Notes under the pieces: generated by a model | What the model was told of the DNA's origin: nothing | Databases searched by the model: none | Seen by the model: the letters and a program-made list of their open reading frames with translations, nothing else | Shown: one piece after another, positions 26,449 through 35,196 of the stretch | How the letters are laid out: each line of letters starts with the position of its first letter | Numbering within the stretch: the stretch's first letter is position 1 | Made by a program: the position numbers and the translations under genes | Assembly: GCF_003626695.1 (NCBI RefSeq) | Contig: NZ_RBAH01000044.1 | Coordinates: 1-42,023, forward strand | Reading direction: 5' to 3' | Length of the DNA: 42,023 nucleotides | Source of the DNA: Paenibacillus ginsengarvi | GTDB lineage: Bacteria; Bacillota; Bacilli; Paenibacillales; NBRC-103111

Positions 26449-26766
26449 ATGAGTGAAACAACACACGGTTCCAGAGAGGAATATCACAATCCCGATCTGT
26501 ATGAAATTCGACTCAAGGGTTACCTTGATGACCGGTGGACTTATTGGTTCGAGGGGCTAAGCCTCACCCACGAAAGCGACGGAACTACCATCCTCACTGT
26601 TCAAGTGGTCGATCAGCCCGCATTGCACGGCGTGCTTAGGAAAGTTCGCGATCTCGGCTTACCTTTGGTCTCGGTCCTCCAGCTTGATCCCAATCAGGCG
26701 AATGGTCCGAATGACAACAAGAACAAAGATCCTAATCATTCGAAAAAAAAGGAGACAAACATATGA
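26449..26766 (+). CDS. Small conserved protein of LuxR-linked operons
   Basis: The 105-residue protein (YEIRLKGYLDDRWTYWFEGL, then TILTVQVVDQPALHGVLRKV and DLGLPLVSV) belongs, from memory, to a family of short proteins found beside MalT-like LuxR genes; no biochemical role is known to me. The C-terminal Asn/Lys-rich tail looks disordered. The start follows AAGGAGG at good spacing, and its stop overlaps the next ATG (ATATGA), so translation is coupled. Confidence 0.75.
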   Translation: MSETTHGSREEYHNPDLYEIRLKGYLDDRWTYWFEGLSLTHESDGTTILTVQVVDQPALHGVLRKVRDLGLPLVSVLQLDPNQANGPNDNKNKDPNHSKKKETNI

Positions 26767-27464
26767 CAACGAATCAACCTACCGCAGTTCTAAAGGGGAG
26801 CGAGCACATACAAACCAATCGGCGAGCCGCTATTACAGCTCCGAATCTTATCCGTTTCGCAGGTATAGCCGCTATGCTGGCAGGGATCCTGTTTATTGTC
26901 GTTCAGTTGATCCATCCTGCCGATATTCTTTCGTCAGTCAACACCGGTCGATGGGCCATTGTTCACTACTTGGGCGTCGCCATGTGCTTTCTAGGCATGC
27001 TCGGCGTAACGGGGATCTACGCTAGGCAAGTGGAGAAGGCCGGTTGGCTCGGTTTGGCCGGTTATCTCCTGATGAGCAACTTCTATGCGCTCACATTGGC
27101 TTTTCAATTCATCGAAGCCTTTGTCTCGCCACCGCTCGCTGCCGAATCGCCAATCTTTGTCGAGGGCATGTTGGGAATTCCAAGCGGCAATGTCGGCGAT
27201 ATCAATGTCGGATACCTCGAAACGATCTATTCGGTAACAGGGGGCTTGTATCTGCTCGGCGGTCTGCTGTTCGGCATCGCTACGCTCCGTGCAGGTATTC
27301 TGTCGCGCTGGGCTGCCGGTCTGCTTGCCATCGGGACCCTTCTGCCCCTCCCGCTGTCTTCGCTGATCCATCACCCGTACGATCGGATACTGGCGGTGCC
27401 GGTAGGGTTGGGTCTGGCTTGGTTGGGGTACTCGGTCTGGTCAAAACGGCGTGAGAAAGCCTGA
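26763..27464 (+). CDS. Multi-pass membrane protein, DUF4386-like
   Basis: The 233-residue protein has about six hydrophobic helices (IAAMLAGILFIVVQLI, IVHYLGVAMCFLGMLGVTG, LLGGLLFGIATL and others) and small connecting loops. It resembles small integral membrane proteins of unknown role; no transport or enzyme motif is visible. It overlaps the upstream gene by four bases and the next gene starts one base after its stop, so the four genes form one transcript. Confidence 0.75.
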   Translation: MTTNQPTAVLKGSEHIQTNRRAAITAPNLIRFAGIAAMLAGILFIVVQLIHPADILSSVNTGRWAIVHYLGVAMCFLGMLGVTGIYARQVEKAGWLGLAGYLLMSNFYALTLAFQFIEAFVSPPLAAESPIFVEGMLGIPSGNVGDINVGYLETIYSVTGGLYLLGGLLFGIATLRAGILSRWAAGLLAIGTLLPLPLSSLIHHPYDRILAVPVGLGLAWLGYSVWSKRREKA

Positions 27465-27465
27465 T

Positions 27466-28164
27466 ATGAGAATAAAAGAACGCTCGGCCAGGCGGCTTGT
27501 CGCCGCATTGCTCTTACTGAGCGTCATTCCGCTCGCCGCCGGAGTCTTCCGACTTGCTTCGCTAGCCGGCGGCGCGGAAATAACGCCGGCCAACGCACGG
27601 TTCTTTGAGGCGCCTCTGCCGGTGGTGCTGCATATCCTAAGCACCAGCGTGTATGCCATCCTTGGCGCATTCCAGTTCGCACCCGGTTTGCGGCGGCACA
27701 AGCCGGGCTGGCACCGCGCGGTCGGGCGCCTCCTGGTTCTATGCGGCCTGCTGGCAGGACTTACTGGGCTGTGGATGACCCTGTTTTATCCCATCCCGTA
27801 CGGCGGCAAGTTGCTGTTTTCATTGCGGCTCCTATTTGGGTCGTCCATGGTCGTGTCCATCCTGCTCGGCTTTACCGCGATCCTGCGGGGGGACGTGACG
27901 CGGCACTTTGCCTGGATGACGCGCGGCTATGCGATTGGGCTAGGCGCGGGCACGCAAGTGCTGACCGAGATGGCTGGGACGTTAATCATCGGCCCTCCGG
28001 GCGATTTAAGTAAGGCGCTGTTCATGGGTGCGGGCTGGGTCATCAACCTCGCCGTGGTTGAATGGGCCATCCGCAGAGGTCGCGCCCGTAACAACTCGAA
28101 GATACAAAAAGATAAAAGGAAAAATGCATTACACCCGCACGGAACTGGGACCTTAGAAAGGTAG
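27466..28164 (+). CDS. DUF2306-type membrane protein
   Basis: The 232-residue protein has several helices with the pattern VLHILSTSVYAILGAFQF, RRHKPGWHRAVGRLLVL and RHFAWMTRGYAIGLGAGTQVL. The H-x(n)-GWHRxxGR and HxxWMxRGY motifs are typical of DUF2306 proteins, which may bind haem or quinone through such His residues, though function is unproven. The ATG at 27466 is one base after the upstream stop; a GTG at 27451 is an alternative. A basic cytoplasmic tail follows the last helix. Confidence 0.8.
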   Translation: MRIKERSARRLVAALLLLSVIPLAAGVFRLASLAGGAEITPANARFFEAPLPVVLHILSTSVYAILGAFQFAPGLRRHKPGWHRAVGRLLVLCGLLAGLTGLWMTLFYPIPYGGKLLFSLRLLFGSSMVVSILLGFTAILRGDVTRHFAWMTRGYAIGLGAGTQVLTEMAGTLIIGPPGDLSKALFMGAGWVINLAVVEWAIRRGRARNNSKIQKDKRKNALHPHGTGTLER

Positions 28165-28171
28165 GGTAAGG

Positions 28172-29155
28172 ATGAAAGCAATCGTATACGAGCGGTATGG
28201 GCCACCGGATGTCTTGCAGCTGCGGGAGGTCGCCAAGCCGGTAACACAAGACGACGAGATCTTGATTAAGGTTTATGCGGCAACTGCCGCAGCGGGGGAT
28301 TGGCGATTACGTAAGGCAGATCCTTTCCTGGCAAGGCTGTTCAACGGTTTATGGAGACCGAAACGAATCAAGATTCTTGGATTCGAATTAGCGGGTGTAG
28401 TCGAATCGACGGGCAGAAGCGTTACTCGATTCAAGCCAGGAGATGCCGTATATGCCGCCTGTGGTGCCAGTTTCGGTGCGTATGCCGAATACAAATGCCT
28501 GCCGGAGACGGGAAGTGTCGCACCGATGCCGGTGAACATGACGTTCGAGGAGGCGGCCGCGGTTCCGGTCGGCGCCTGTACGGCCTTGCATTTTCTCCGA
28601 AAGGGCAACATCCGGCGCGGCAGCAGAGTGCTCGTCTATGGCGCTTCAGGCAGCGTCGGGACATATGCGGTGCAGCTGGCCAAGCATTTCGGCGCGGAAG
28701 TGACCGGAGTATGCAGCACATCGAATGTGGAGTTGGTAAGATCGCTCGGTGCCGACCGTATCATCGATTATAAGAAAGAACGGTTCTCGGATGGCGGTTC
28801 CGCTTACGATATTATTTTCGATACGGTTGGGAAGAGTCCATTCAAGGTTTGCATCAAGCTTCTGACACCTGACGGGTTCTACTTGCAAGCGGTCCAAGTA
28901 AGCCCATTGCTAATCGTTCGAGGTTTATGGATCAACTTGACGAGCGGCAAGAAGGTGATTGGCGAAACAATGAAGGAAAGCGCCGAAGACTTGACTTATT
29001 TGAAGGAACTGATCGAGGCCGGCACGTTGCGTGCGGTCGTTGACCGCCGTTATTCGTTGGAGCAAGCAGCGGAAGCACACCGCTACGTGGAGCAGGGCCA
29101 TAAAAAAGGCAACGTGGTTTTAAGCGTTCGGCAGAATATTATAGATGATTTCTAA
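28172..29155 (+). CDS. NAD(P)-dependent MDR-family oxidoreductase
   Basis: The 327-residue protein belongs to the medium-chain dehydrogenase/reductase family, quinone-oxidoreductase-like branch: GroES-like N-terminus (MKAIVYERYGPPDVLQLREV), FELAGVV and FKPGDAVY, and a Rossmann motif VLVYGASGSVGTYAVQLAK. The catalytic-zinc cysteine pattern of alcohol dehydrogenases is not evident, so a zinc-free reductase of quinones or enones is most likely. The start has AAGGTAGGGTAAGG upstream. It closes the four-gene operon and is followed by a terminator. Confidence 0.85.
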   Translation: MKAIVYERYGPPDVLQLREVAKPVTQDDEILIKVYAATAAAGDWRLRKADPFLARLFNGLWRPKRIKILGFELAGVVESTGRSVTRFKPGDAVYAACGASFGAYAEYKCLPETGSVAPMPVNMTFEEAAAVPVGACTALHFLRKGNIRRGSRVLVYGASGSVGTYAVQLAKHFGAEVTGVCSTSNVELVRSLGADRIIDYKKERFSDGGSAYDIIFDTVGKSPFKVCIKLLTPDGFYLQAVQVSPLLIVRGLWINLTSGKKVIGETMKESAEDLTYLKELIEAGTLRAVVDRRYSLEQAAEAHRYVEQGHKKGNVVLSVRQNIIDDF

Positions 29156-29203
29156 GTCGCCAAGCTTCCACGATATAAATAAGATTTAACGAAGGGCATT
29201 ACG

Positions 29204-29232
29204 AAGGGCACCCTACTGTCGGGTGCCTTTCG
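29204..29232 (+). terminator. Rho-independent terminator
   Basis: GGGCACCC and GGGTGCC form the stem and a short T run follows; it ends the LuxR-linked operon. Confidence 0.75.
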
Positions 29233-29248
29233 ATTTCGCTCTATAGAT

Positions 29249-29270
29249 GATACGGTGAACCGTATCACAA
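29249..29270 (+). repeat. Dispersed repeat copy 2, with full palindrome
   Basis: GATACGGTGAACCGTATC (29249-29266) is a perfect 8-bp inverted repeat with a 2-base centre; the 17-base shared string starts at 29254. It lies between the terminator and the broken FAD-dependent oxidase gene. Confidence 0.7.
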
Positions 29271-29319
29271 ATAAGGGCAAGTTTTATTAAAAAGCACACC
29301 GTGGAATGGAGTGAAGAGT

Positions 29320-29875
29320 ATGATGCAAGAGGAACGTAATTGGGCGGGGAATTACAGATACGGCGCCGCGGAGTTGTTCGAGCCTGGGCGAATGGAGCAG
29401 CTCCAGGAATGGGTGGCGAAACGCCATAAAATCAGAGCTCTTGGTTCACGCCACTCGTTCAACAACATTGCCGATACGCTGGGAAGCCTGGTTTCACTGA
29501 AGAAGATGAATCAAGTATTGGAGCTTGACCATTCCCGCGGGACCGTCACAGTGGAAGGTGGCATTCGGTACGGAGAGTTGGCCAGTTATTTGCATGCAAA
29601 CAAATATGCGCTGCATAATTTGGCCACCCTTCCACACATTACAATCGCTGGCGGTTGTGCAACGCGCACGTGGTTCGGGGGACCGGATTGGTAATCTCGC
29701 TACCGCCGTACGCTCCGTTGAGATTGTTACTTCAAGTGGGGAAACGGTCGTTTATACACGTGGTGAACAGCTGGAAGCGGACGGAGCCATCGTCGATCTC
29801 GGAGCGCTAGGTGTCGTGTCGAAGCTGAGACTAGTTTCGGGTGACAAGAACATTATCTCATTAGAAGCCGCGTAA
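29320..29875 (+). pseudogene. FAD-binding oxidase (xylitol/alditol oxidase-like), broken
   Basis: The first frame (from ATG 29320) encodes the N-terminal FAD-binding-4 part of an alditol/xylitol-oxidase-like enzyme: IRALGSRHSFNNIADT, TVEGGIRYGELA, HNLATLPHITIAGGCAT. The expected continuation GSGDRIGNLATAVRSVEIV lies in another frame, so two bases are missing near 29665-29675 (around acgcgcacgtgg). The second frame runs only to GVVSKLRLVSG and then enters a dispersed repeat at 29842 that adds an unrelated tail and a stop. The FAD domain's end and the whole substrate domain are gone, so it cannot be functional. Confidence 0.88.
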
Positions 29876-29976
29876 ATCGCGGCTTCATGTTTTTATGGGA
29901 TATAGTTCTTGTCAAAACTCAATGACAAGAATTTTATCCCATTCCCGAAATTGACAAGAACATTATCCCATTCCCC
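29842..29976. repeat. MITE/IS-end-like repeat, copy 1
   Basis: The unit 29842-29914 has imperfect terminal inverted repeats (TGACAAGAACATTATCTCAT left; reverse complement of the right end TGACAAGAACTATATCCCAT) around a GCCGCG-TAAAT-CGCGGC hairpin. Two more direct copies of the terminal motif follow at 29923 and 29952. Multiple end repeats of this kind recall IS21-family ends, but no transposase is present. It truncates the FAD-oxidase gene. Confidence 0.75.
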
Positions 29977-30023
29977 ACAGATCTCCATAAACGAAATTGG
30001 ATGGGGTTTAATAAATTGCGTCC

Positions 30024-30290
30024 CTAGCCAGTTGATTGAACTACCCTGAAAATCAAAATGCACGGAGCAGCTAAAATGGCAATACGAAACAAAGCGCGGC
30101 TCGTGTGTTTTTTAAAAAGCTGCGCCCTCATTATAGAGCGCCTGTTTGTCTTAAATAGTTGAAGGCAGAGCAGGAGCATCAGAAGAACCGGCCTAGGCGA
30201 GTTGCACGGGAAGATGGCGTACATTTGAAGGCCAAGGAAGGAGATCGGTAATCCTTTATCCAGAAGTACCGGGAGTGGAAGGCTGGTCAT
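30024..30290 (-). CDS. Possible small membrane protein or gene relic
   Basis: An 88-residue frame with two hydrophobic segments (VLLMLLLCLQLF and FRIAILAAPCILIF). The frame stays open upstream of its ATG to about 30320 and reads like membrane protein (DYFYFLHGFGCLYMTS), so this may be the end of a larger lost gene. No ribosome site was found and I recognise no family. It lies between the repeat and the AraC gene. Confidence 0.3.
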   Translation of the reverse strand: MTSLPLPVLLDKGLPISFLGLQMYAIFPCNSPRPVLLMLLLCLQLFKTNRRSIMRAQLFKKHTSRALFRIAILAAPCILIFRVVQSTG

Positions 30291-30341
30291 ATAAAGGCAA
30301 CCGAAGCCATGCAGAAAATAAAAGTAATCCCTATCGGTGCG

Positions 30342-31247
30342 TCAGAAGCCAGGTTCCCGCAGCTGCCATTCGCGACGATAAGCCATAGGGCCTTTTCCTT
30401 CGGCTTTACGGAACGCCCGACTGAACTGACTTTGACCGTCGTAACCGACGCGCGCCGAAATTTCGCCGATCGGAAGTGACGTTCGGATCAGCAGTTCCTT
30501 GGCATGCTGAATGCGGTAATGGCGTAAATATTCCGCCGGAGGCAAGCCGAGAGCCCGCCTGAACAAATAGTTGAAATGACTCGGGCTCAAATAAACGTGC
30601 GCCGCCAAATCGTCCAAGCGAATCATCTCGTGTACATGCTCGCGGATATAGACGCAGGCCCGTAATACACGTTGGTCCAGCGTGCGTGTATGCTCGGGAA
30701 TATGACTTTGCAGTAGCGCTAACACTTTAGCGAACCAGCCGTACAGCGCCTCCTGTAATTTAAGCAGCAGAATCGACGTCGCGGGATCGGGCAGCAAATC
30801 GGACACCGCTACTCCTTCTCGGATCGGAATCGATTCGCCTAACCGTTCGAATCGGTCCAGCAGTTGTCTCCATTCGCATGCAAGCGCCTCCAACTCGCAT
30901 CGTTCCATATCGGACGTAATGGCGGGAAGCGGGTATACTTCATGCAGGCCAAACGGCCCGATCTTCGCTTCGCATCCGAGCGACATGTAATGGAATAGCC
31001 CGCCGGCAGTGGCGGGCACTAGTCTATACGGAATGCCGGGCGTAAAGACGACGATATCGCCCTTGGCCACCCGGTACCGTTTCTCGGCGATCTCAATTTC
31101 CCGCGAGCCGTCCAGCACCAGCCAAAAGACGGGGAAGGGGTTGATAACTGGGCCGAACGTGAAATCGCGGGGCTTAAGCATATTCCGAACCCACCGGATG
31201 TGCAGTTGAAATTTCAAACCTTCCGCGTTCGAATCCAGTTCGAACAT
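30342..31247 (-). CDS. AraC-family transcriptional regulator
   Basis: The protein (301 residues from ATG 31247) has an N-terminal cupin-like sensing domain (FPVFWLVLDGSREIEIAEKRY, KGDIVVFTPGIPY) and a C-terminal AraC domain with two helix-turn-helices (IRLDDLAAHVYLSPSHFNYLF and PIGEISARVGYDGQSQFSRAF). ATG 31247 is preferred because GGAGGG lies ten bases before it and a 170-base promoter region then separates it from the divergent lipoprotein gene; the frame is open to ATG 31349. It probably responds to a sugar and controls the solute-binding protein and sulfatase genes. Confidence 0.88.
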   Translation of the reverse strand: MFELDSNAEGLKFQLHIRWVRNMLKPRDFTFGPVINPFPVFWLVLDGSREIEIAEKRYRVAKGDIVVFTPGIPYRLVPATAGGLFHYMSLGCEAKIGPFGLHEVYPLPAITSDMERCELEALACEWRQLLDRFERLGESIPIREGVAVSDLLPDPATSILLLKLQEALYGWFAKVLALLQSHIPEHTRTLDQRVLRACVYIREHVHEMIRLDDLAAHVYLSPSHFNYLFRRALGLPPAEYLRHYRIQHAKELLIRTSLPIGEISARVGYDGQSQFSRAFRKAEGKGPMAYRREWQLREPGF

Positions 31248-31419
31248 AGTGGACGTACCCTCCGTTTTGTCTGCTCCATAATCGTCGAAACGGTTTAAAA
31301 GAACGTCAGCCGGGTCATGCCCAGACTGTGCAGACCGTGTTAGTCTCATTATAGCACCCTAGACGATGACTCGATACAAGAATCAAACACACATGTTCAC
31401 GAAGGGGGAATGGAAGAAG

Positions 31420-32720
31420 ATGAGCTTGCGATTTCGAAGGGCAATACCCGTTCTTCTCCTGGCGGCCTTTGGAGCCGCAGGTTGCGGGACGGCCAAGCCG
31501 GCAGACGACGGCGGCAAAAGTGTAGGGGAAGCGAACGGGAAGGAACGGGAGCCGAGAACGGTTACGGTCAGCAGTCCGTTAAATTGGGTTGAAGAACCGT
31601 TCCAGAAAGCGATTGAAGAAGTAATCAAAAAACAGCATCCGTACATTTCCGTAAACTGGGTCATGGAGGATAAGGACAATACGCTGGACAAACAGATTAC
31701 GGCGGGGAAAGTCCCCGATATCGTATTGGTTAGCTTGGACAGAATTCCGCTTTTGACTGACCTGAAGCTGGATTACAATATGGAGCCGCTCATCAAACAG
31801 TCTCAGATGAACCTCGGTTTATTCGAGCCGAGTGGACTCGAAATGATCAAAAACGCGTATGGCAAGCCGGAGCAAATTGCACTTCCATACACGCTCGGTT
31901 TTCAGCGATGTACTATAACAAGGACATTTTCGATAAATTCGGCGTCGCATACCCGAAAGACGGGATGACCTGGGAGGAAGCGCGGGAGCTGGCTGTTAAG
32001 GTGTCCCGAACGGATGGAGGAGTTCAGTACCGGGCGATCGGATTCAATGGTGACCCAACACAATTTTTGGCGCCGCATCTCTCGCTGCCTTACATGGACG
32101 CCAAGACGGGTAAAGCCGTCGTAAGCACCGATTCTTGGAAAAAAGTGCTCGATACGGCAAAGCGACTATTCGACGTCCCCGGTTCTGAACTCGCCGTGTT
32201 TAAAGCGGGAAATTCTGCTTTTGTGAAAGATAAAACGCTGGCGATGTACGTCGCGAACAACGAAATCCGCAACTTTAGCGGCGATCTGAACTGGGATATG
32301 GTTACGGTTCCGTCATTCGACGAACGGCCGGCGACCGCAAGGTCGTCCCTCGGTATCAGCGTCGCCATTACGTCCCAGAGCAAACATAAGGAAGAGGCGT
32401 TTCGAGTTGTCGAAGCGTTCTTGTCCGAGAAGGCTCAGTTGGAGATGGTTCGAAACGGCCGCCCGTCCTCGCTCAAGTCGGATCTGTTGAAGCAGGAGTA
32501 TGGCAAGAGCTTGCCCGGATCCCAAAATAAAAACTTGCTATCGATTTTTAAGCATAAGCCTGCGCCTTCGGCGTATCAGAACCAATACGACCCGATTGTC
32601 AAATCGGCGATCATGAAAGTGTTCGACGCCGTGATGGACGGGAGCAAAGATGCGAACACTGGTCTAAGGGAAGCCGAAGAGACTGCCAATCAGGCGATCG
32701 CCGCAGTAACGGCAAAATGA
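31420..32720 (+). pseudogene. Extracellular solute-binding lipoprotein, frameshifted
   Basis: A sugar-type solute-binding lipoprotein split into two frames. The first (ATG 31420 behind GAAGGGGGA) has a signal peptide with lipobox-like FGAAGC and runs to LPYTLGF; the second starts SAMYYNKDIFDKFGVAYPKD and runs to the end with SQSKHKEEAFRVVEAFLSE. Joining needs one extra T in the T run at 31899-31902, so a single-base deletion is the only defect. It is related to the two other binders of the window. Divergent from the AraC gene and 55 bases before the sulfatase, it would supply substrate recognition if intact. The lesion could be a base-call error. Confidence 0.88.
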
Positions 32721-32775
32721 GTGTTTACATCCAGAGAACATGTACTTCAGCATGAAATCACAGGGAGTGGATCGC

Positions 32776-34263
32776 ATGAATGCAATGAAATCTGGAGCAA
32801 AACCGAATATCGTCTTCATCCTCGCAGACGACCATGGCGCTTGGGCGTTAGGCAGCGCAGGCAACGACGAAATCCAGACGCCTCATCTGGACCGGTTGGC
32901 GCAAGCAGGCACGCGGTTCTCCAACTTTTTCTGCGCCTCGCCAGTATGCTCACCTGCGCGTGCAACGATATTGACCGGGCGAATTCCGTCCCAGCACGGC
33001 GTTCACGACTGGATTCGTTCGGGTAACATCGACCGGGGGAAGCTAGACGAGAACGTATCCAGAGACGGAGTTTTCCGGGATGAGGGCAGTGCTGCTGATT
33101 ATATGCATGGATTGACGACGTATACGGAGCTTCTAGCAGCCCACGGATACAACTGCGCGTTAAGCGGAAAATGGCATCTTGGAAACAGCACTATGCCGCA
33201 GAAAGGGTTCGATAAATGGTTTACGATCGCGAGGGGCGGCTGCTCGTACATGAGGCCGGACATTGTCAGGAACGGTCAGGTTCAAATAGCGGACCGCTAT
33301 ATTACCGATTTGATTACAGAGCATGCGCTTCAATATTTAGAGGAACTAAGCGCAGAGGAAGCTCCGTTTTATTTGGCCGTTCATTACACGGCTCCCCATT
33401 CGCCGTGGGAACGATCGGAGCATCCCGAACGGTACGTAAAGCTATACGACGACTGCCCGTTTCACGCTACCCCCGAATTACCGCCGCATCCGGATCAATC
33501 GCCGACATGTCCGACGGGGCAGGGCGAGCAGCGTAAAGAGCTGTTGAGGGGTTATTATGCCTCTATAACGGCGATGGATGCGGGAATCGGCGAGTTGATC
33601 GGGAAGCTCACGCAACTCGGTTTGCGCGATAATACGCTTGTCGTTTACTTGGGCGATAACGGGATGAATATGGGGCATCACGGCATTTGGGGCAAAGGCA
33701 ACGGCACGTTCCCGCTTAATATGTACGACACGTCCGTCAAAGTTCCGGCTATCTTTAGTCATCCCGGCATAATCCCTTCCGGCAGGGTAAGCGATGATAT
33801 GCTCAGTCAATATGATCTGTTTCCGACTCTATTGGAATATGCGGGCTTGGCGCTTCCGGTCGAGGAAGGTTTACCGGGGCAAAGCTTCGCACTGTTGTTA
33901 AAAGGAGAAGGGGACGGTGCGCAGCGCAAAGTCGTCGTCTTCGACGAATACGGACCTGTTCGAATGATTCGTTCGAAAGATTGGAAGTACGTTCACCGAT
34001 ATCCGTATGGACCACACGAGCTGTATGATCTGCGCAACGATCCCGGCGAAACCGTGAACCGTATCGGCGATTCGTTATACAAGGAGGTGATTACCGCCCT
34101 GCGTTCCGAAATGTCCGAATGGTTCCGACGTTTTGTCGTTCCTGAGCGCGACGGGGTTTACGCCCCGGTTATGGGGGTTGGGCAAATGCAGCCGTACGAT
34201 CGCGGCAATGCCGTGGACGGTATGTTCAAGCCGCTTATCAAACCGGGTTCGACGATTCCATGA
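32776..34263 (+). CDS. Type I sulfatase
   Basis: The 495-residue protein is a formylglycine-dependent sulfatase: metal-binding NIVFILADDHG near the start, and the activation motif Cys58-Ser-Pro-Ala-Arg62 (VCSPARATILTGR), whose Cys must be converted to formylglycine by a separate enzyme. LSGKWHLG and LGDNGMNMGHHG supply further active-site and metal ligands. It hydrolyses sulfate esters; there is no signal peptide, so the substrate is probably small or imported. The ATG 32776 is chosen for AGGGAG nine bases upstream; an in-frame ATG at 32740 is less well placed. It lies downstream of the broken binder gene, an arrangement suggesting use of a sulfated sugar. Confidence 0.92.
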   Translation: MNAMKSGAKPNIVFILADDHGAWALGSAGNDEIQTPHLDRLAQAGTRFSNFFCASPVCSPARATILTGRIPSQHGVHDWIRSGNIDRGKLDENVSRDGVFRDEGSAADYMHGLTTYTELLAAHGYNCALSGKWHLGNSTMPQKGFDKWFTIARGGCSYMRPDIVRNGQVQIADRYITDLITEHALQYLEELSAEEAPFYLAVHYTAPHSPWERSEHPERYVKLYDDCPFHATPELPPHPDQSPTCPTGQGEQRKELLRGYYASITAMDAGIGELIGKLTQLGLRDNTLVVYLGDNGMNMGHHGIWGKGNGTFPLNMYDTSVKVPAIFSHPGIIPSGRVSDDMLSQYDLFPTLLEYAGLALPVEEGLPGQSFALLLKGEGDGAQRKVVVFDEYGPVRMIRSKDWKYVHRYPYGPHELYDLRNDPGETVNRIGDSLYKEVITALRSEMSEWFRRFVVPERDGVYAPVMGVGQMQPYDRGNAVDGMFKPLIKPGSTIP

Positions 34264-34283
34264 AATAGCCGAGCCACGGGAAT

Positions 34284-34379
34284 ATGATGGTTAAAATCAG
34301 TATTACCGATCAATGGGAACGAAAAGGGCTGCTTCAGCTGTCGGGTGACAAGAACATTATCTCAATAATGGCCGCGTAG
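34284..34379 (+). pseudogene. Truncated gene start cut by repeat copy 2
   Basis: A frame from ATG 34284 reads MMVKISITDQWERKGLLQLSG and then enters the dispersed repeat at 34346, which supplies a short tail (DKNIISIMAA) and a stop. The first 21 residues read like genuine protein but are too short to place. The same tail type ends the broken FAD-oxidase frame. Confidence 0.4.
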
Positions 34380-34448
34380 ATCGCGGCTTTTTGCGTTATG
34401 GGATAAAGTTCTTGTCAAATTTCATTGAAAAGAACTTTATCCCATTCC
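34346..34448. repeat. MITE/IS-end-like repeat, copy 2
   Basis: The 72-base unit (34346-34417) has the same inverted ends as at 29842 and the GCCGCG-TAGAT-CGCGGC hairpin followed by TTTTT, so it may also act as a terminator for the sulfatase transcript. One further end motif (GAAAAGAACTTTATCCCATTCC-like) follows to 34448. Confidence 0.75.
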
Positions 34449-34839
34449 TGCTGTATGTTTGCACGGCTGTCGCCTTTTATCACTTTAACCCACTACTTCT
34501 CACAAAAGTTTTATTTTTGTACATGTGTCTATAAAACGGCATGAGCCCTTGTACCATGTGGTTTTGTCAGAAACCGCCTTAGTTGTGGTATCTACCTGGG
34601 GCGGCTGGGGGATCCGCCTGAAACCGGGAAAGCAAGCTGCACAATGTTGCCGGCGACGGCGGCGTAGCAGCGCGGGTAAACTTGGCAAATGGCCGGCGCA
34701 CTATGTTTTCTTCCACGGACCCGGATGCCGTCTGCCGCACTTTGCTACACATTTTGGCGGCGGCTTAATGATTATTAGTGAGGCTGTTGCCGAACACGAA
34801 CATCTGGTTATGTTATACTTATCCTAAGAGGTGATGATC
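34449..34839. other. Gene-poor stretch
   Basis: No convincing gene in about 390 bases. Open frames occur on both strands but lack ribosome sites and family resemblance; a plus-strand segment near 34640-34765 reads fairly protein-like and could be a relic. A promoter-like TATACT lies at 34815 before the small gene at 34840. Confidence 0.35.
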
Positions 34840-35004
34840 ATGAAGAATCCGCCTATGAGTCTTGATGAAGCTGCTCGTCGTTATGCTGATGGTCATTATG
34901 TTATGCAAACAATGCCAGGCCCAAGTCCAGAACGTGATAAGAGAGTCACTGAGGCGCTTGCTCAATTGAAGCAGAGTCGTCCTGTTACCAAAGCTCGCCA
35001 ATAA
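34840..35004 (+). CDS. Small 54-residue protein
   Basis: ATG 34840 follows AGAGGTGATGATC and opens a 54-codon frame rich in Ala, Arg and Pro (MSLDEAARRYADGHY, TMPGPSPERDKRVTEALAQL). A good ribosome site, a TATACT box upstream and a terminator overlapping the last codons make it a probable real gene. I recognise no family; an internal helix-forming region is all that can be seen. Confidence 0.6.
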   Translation: MKNPPMSLDEAARRYADGHYVMQTMPGPSPERDKRVTEALAQLKQSRPVTKARQ

Positions 35005-35019
35005 GGCGGGCTTTTTTTA
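34991..35019 (+). terminator. Rho-independent terminator
   Basis: AAGCTCGCC and GGCGGGCTT pair around AATAA and run into seven T; the left arm lies in the last codons of the small gene. Confidence 0.75.
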
Positions 35020-35103
35020 ACGCTTCAGAATCAATTTCGCTACAGCGATAAAGCCCTAATGTCGTTCGGAATCGTGCCGCTGCTCGGCATCCCGCTTCCT
35101 TTC

Positions 35104-35180
35104 GTTAGACGTATGCCTTAGCAGGGCACGTACGGTTCGATAAGGGGGGAGCCACGAGAGTGGTTCCCCTACTTTATTCG
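35104..35180 (+). mobile_element. Group II intron 3' relic (domains V-VI)
   Basis: The segment near 35110-35138 (cgtatgcc ... ggcacgtacggttc) matches the recalled domain V pattern GAGCCGTATGC...GCACGTACGGTTC, with the 5' strand partly decayed. It is followed by a long imperfect hairpin (35139-35176: GGGGGGAGCCAC-GAGA-GTGGTTCCCC) with an unpaired A in ccccTActttat, as in domain VI with its branch-point A. No intron reverse transcriptase is present, so only the 3' end survives. Confidence 0.55.
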
Positions 35181-35196
35181 CCGATAGACCCGTTAA

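Noticed and set aside
34525..34827. 100-codon plus-strand frame
   Set aside because: Arg/Cys-rich, irregular composition and no ribosome site; treated as gene-poor DNA.
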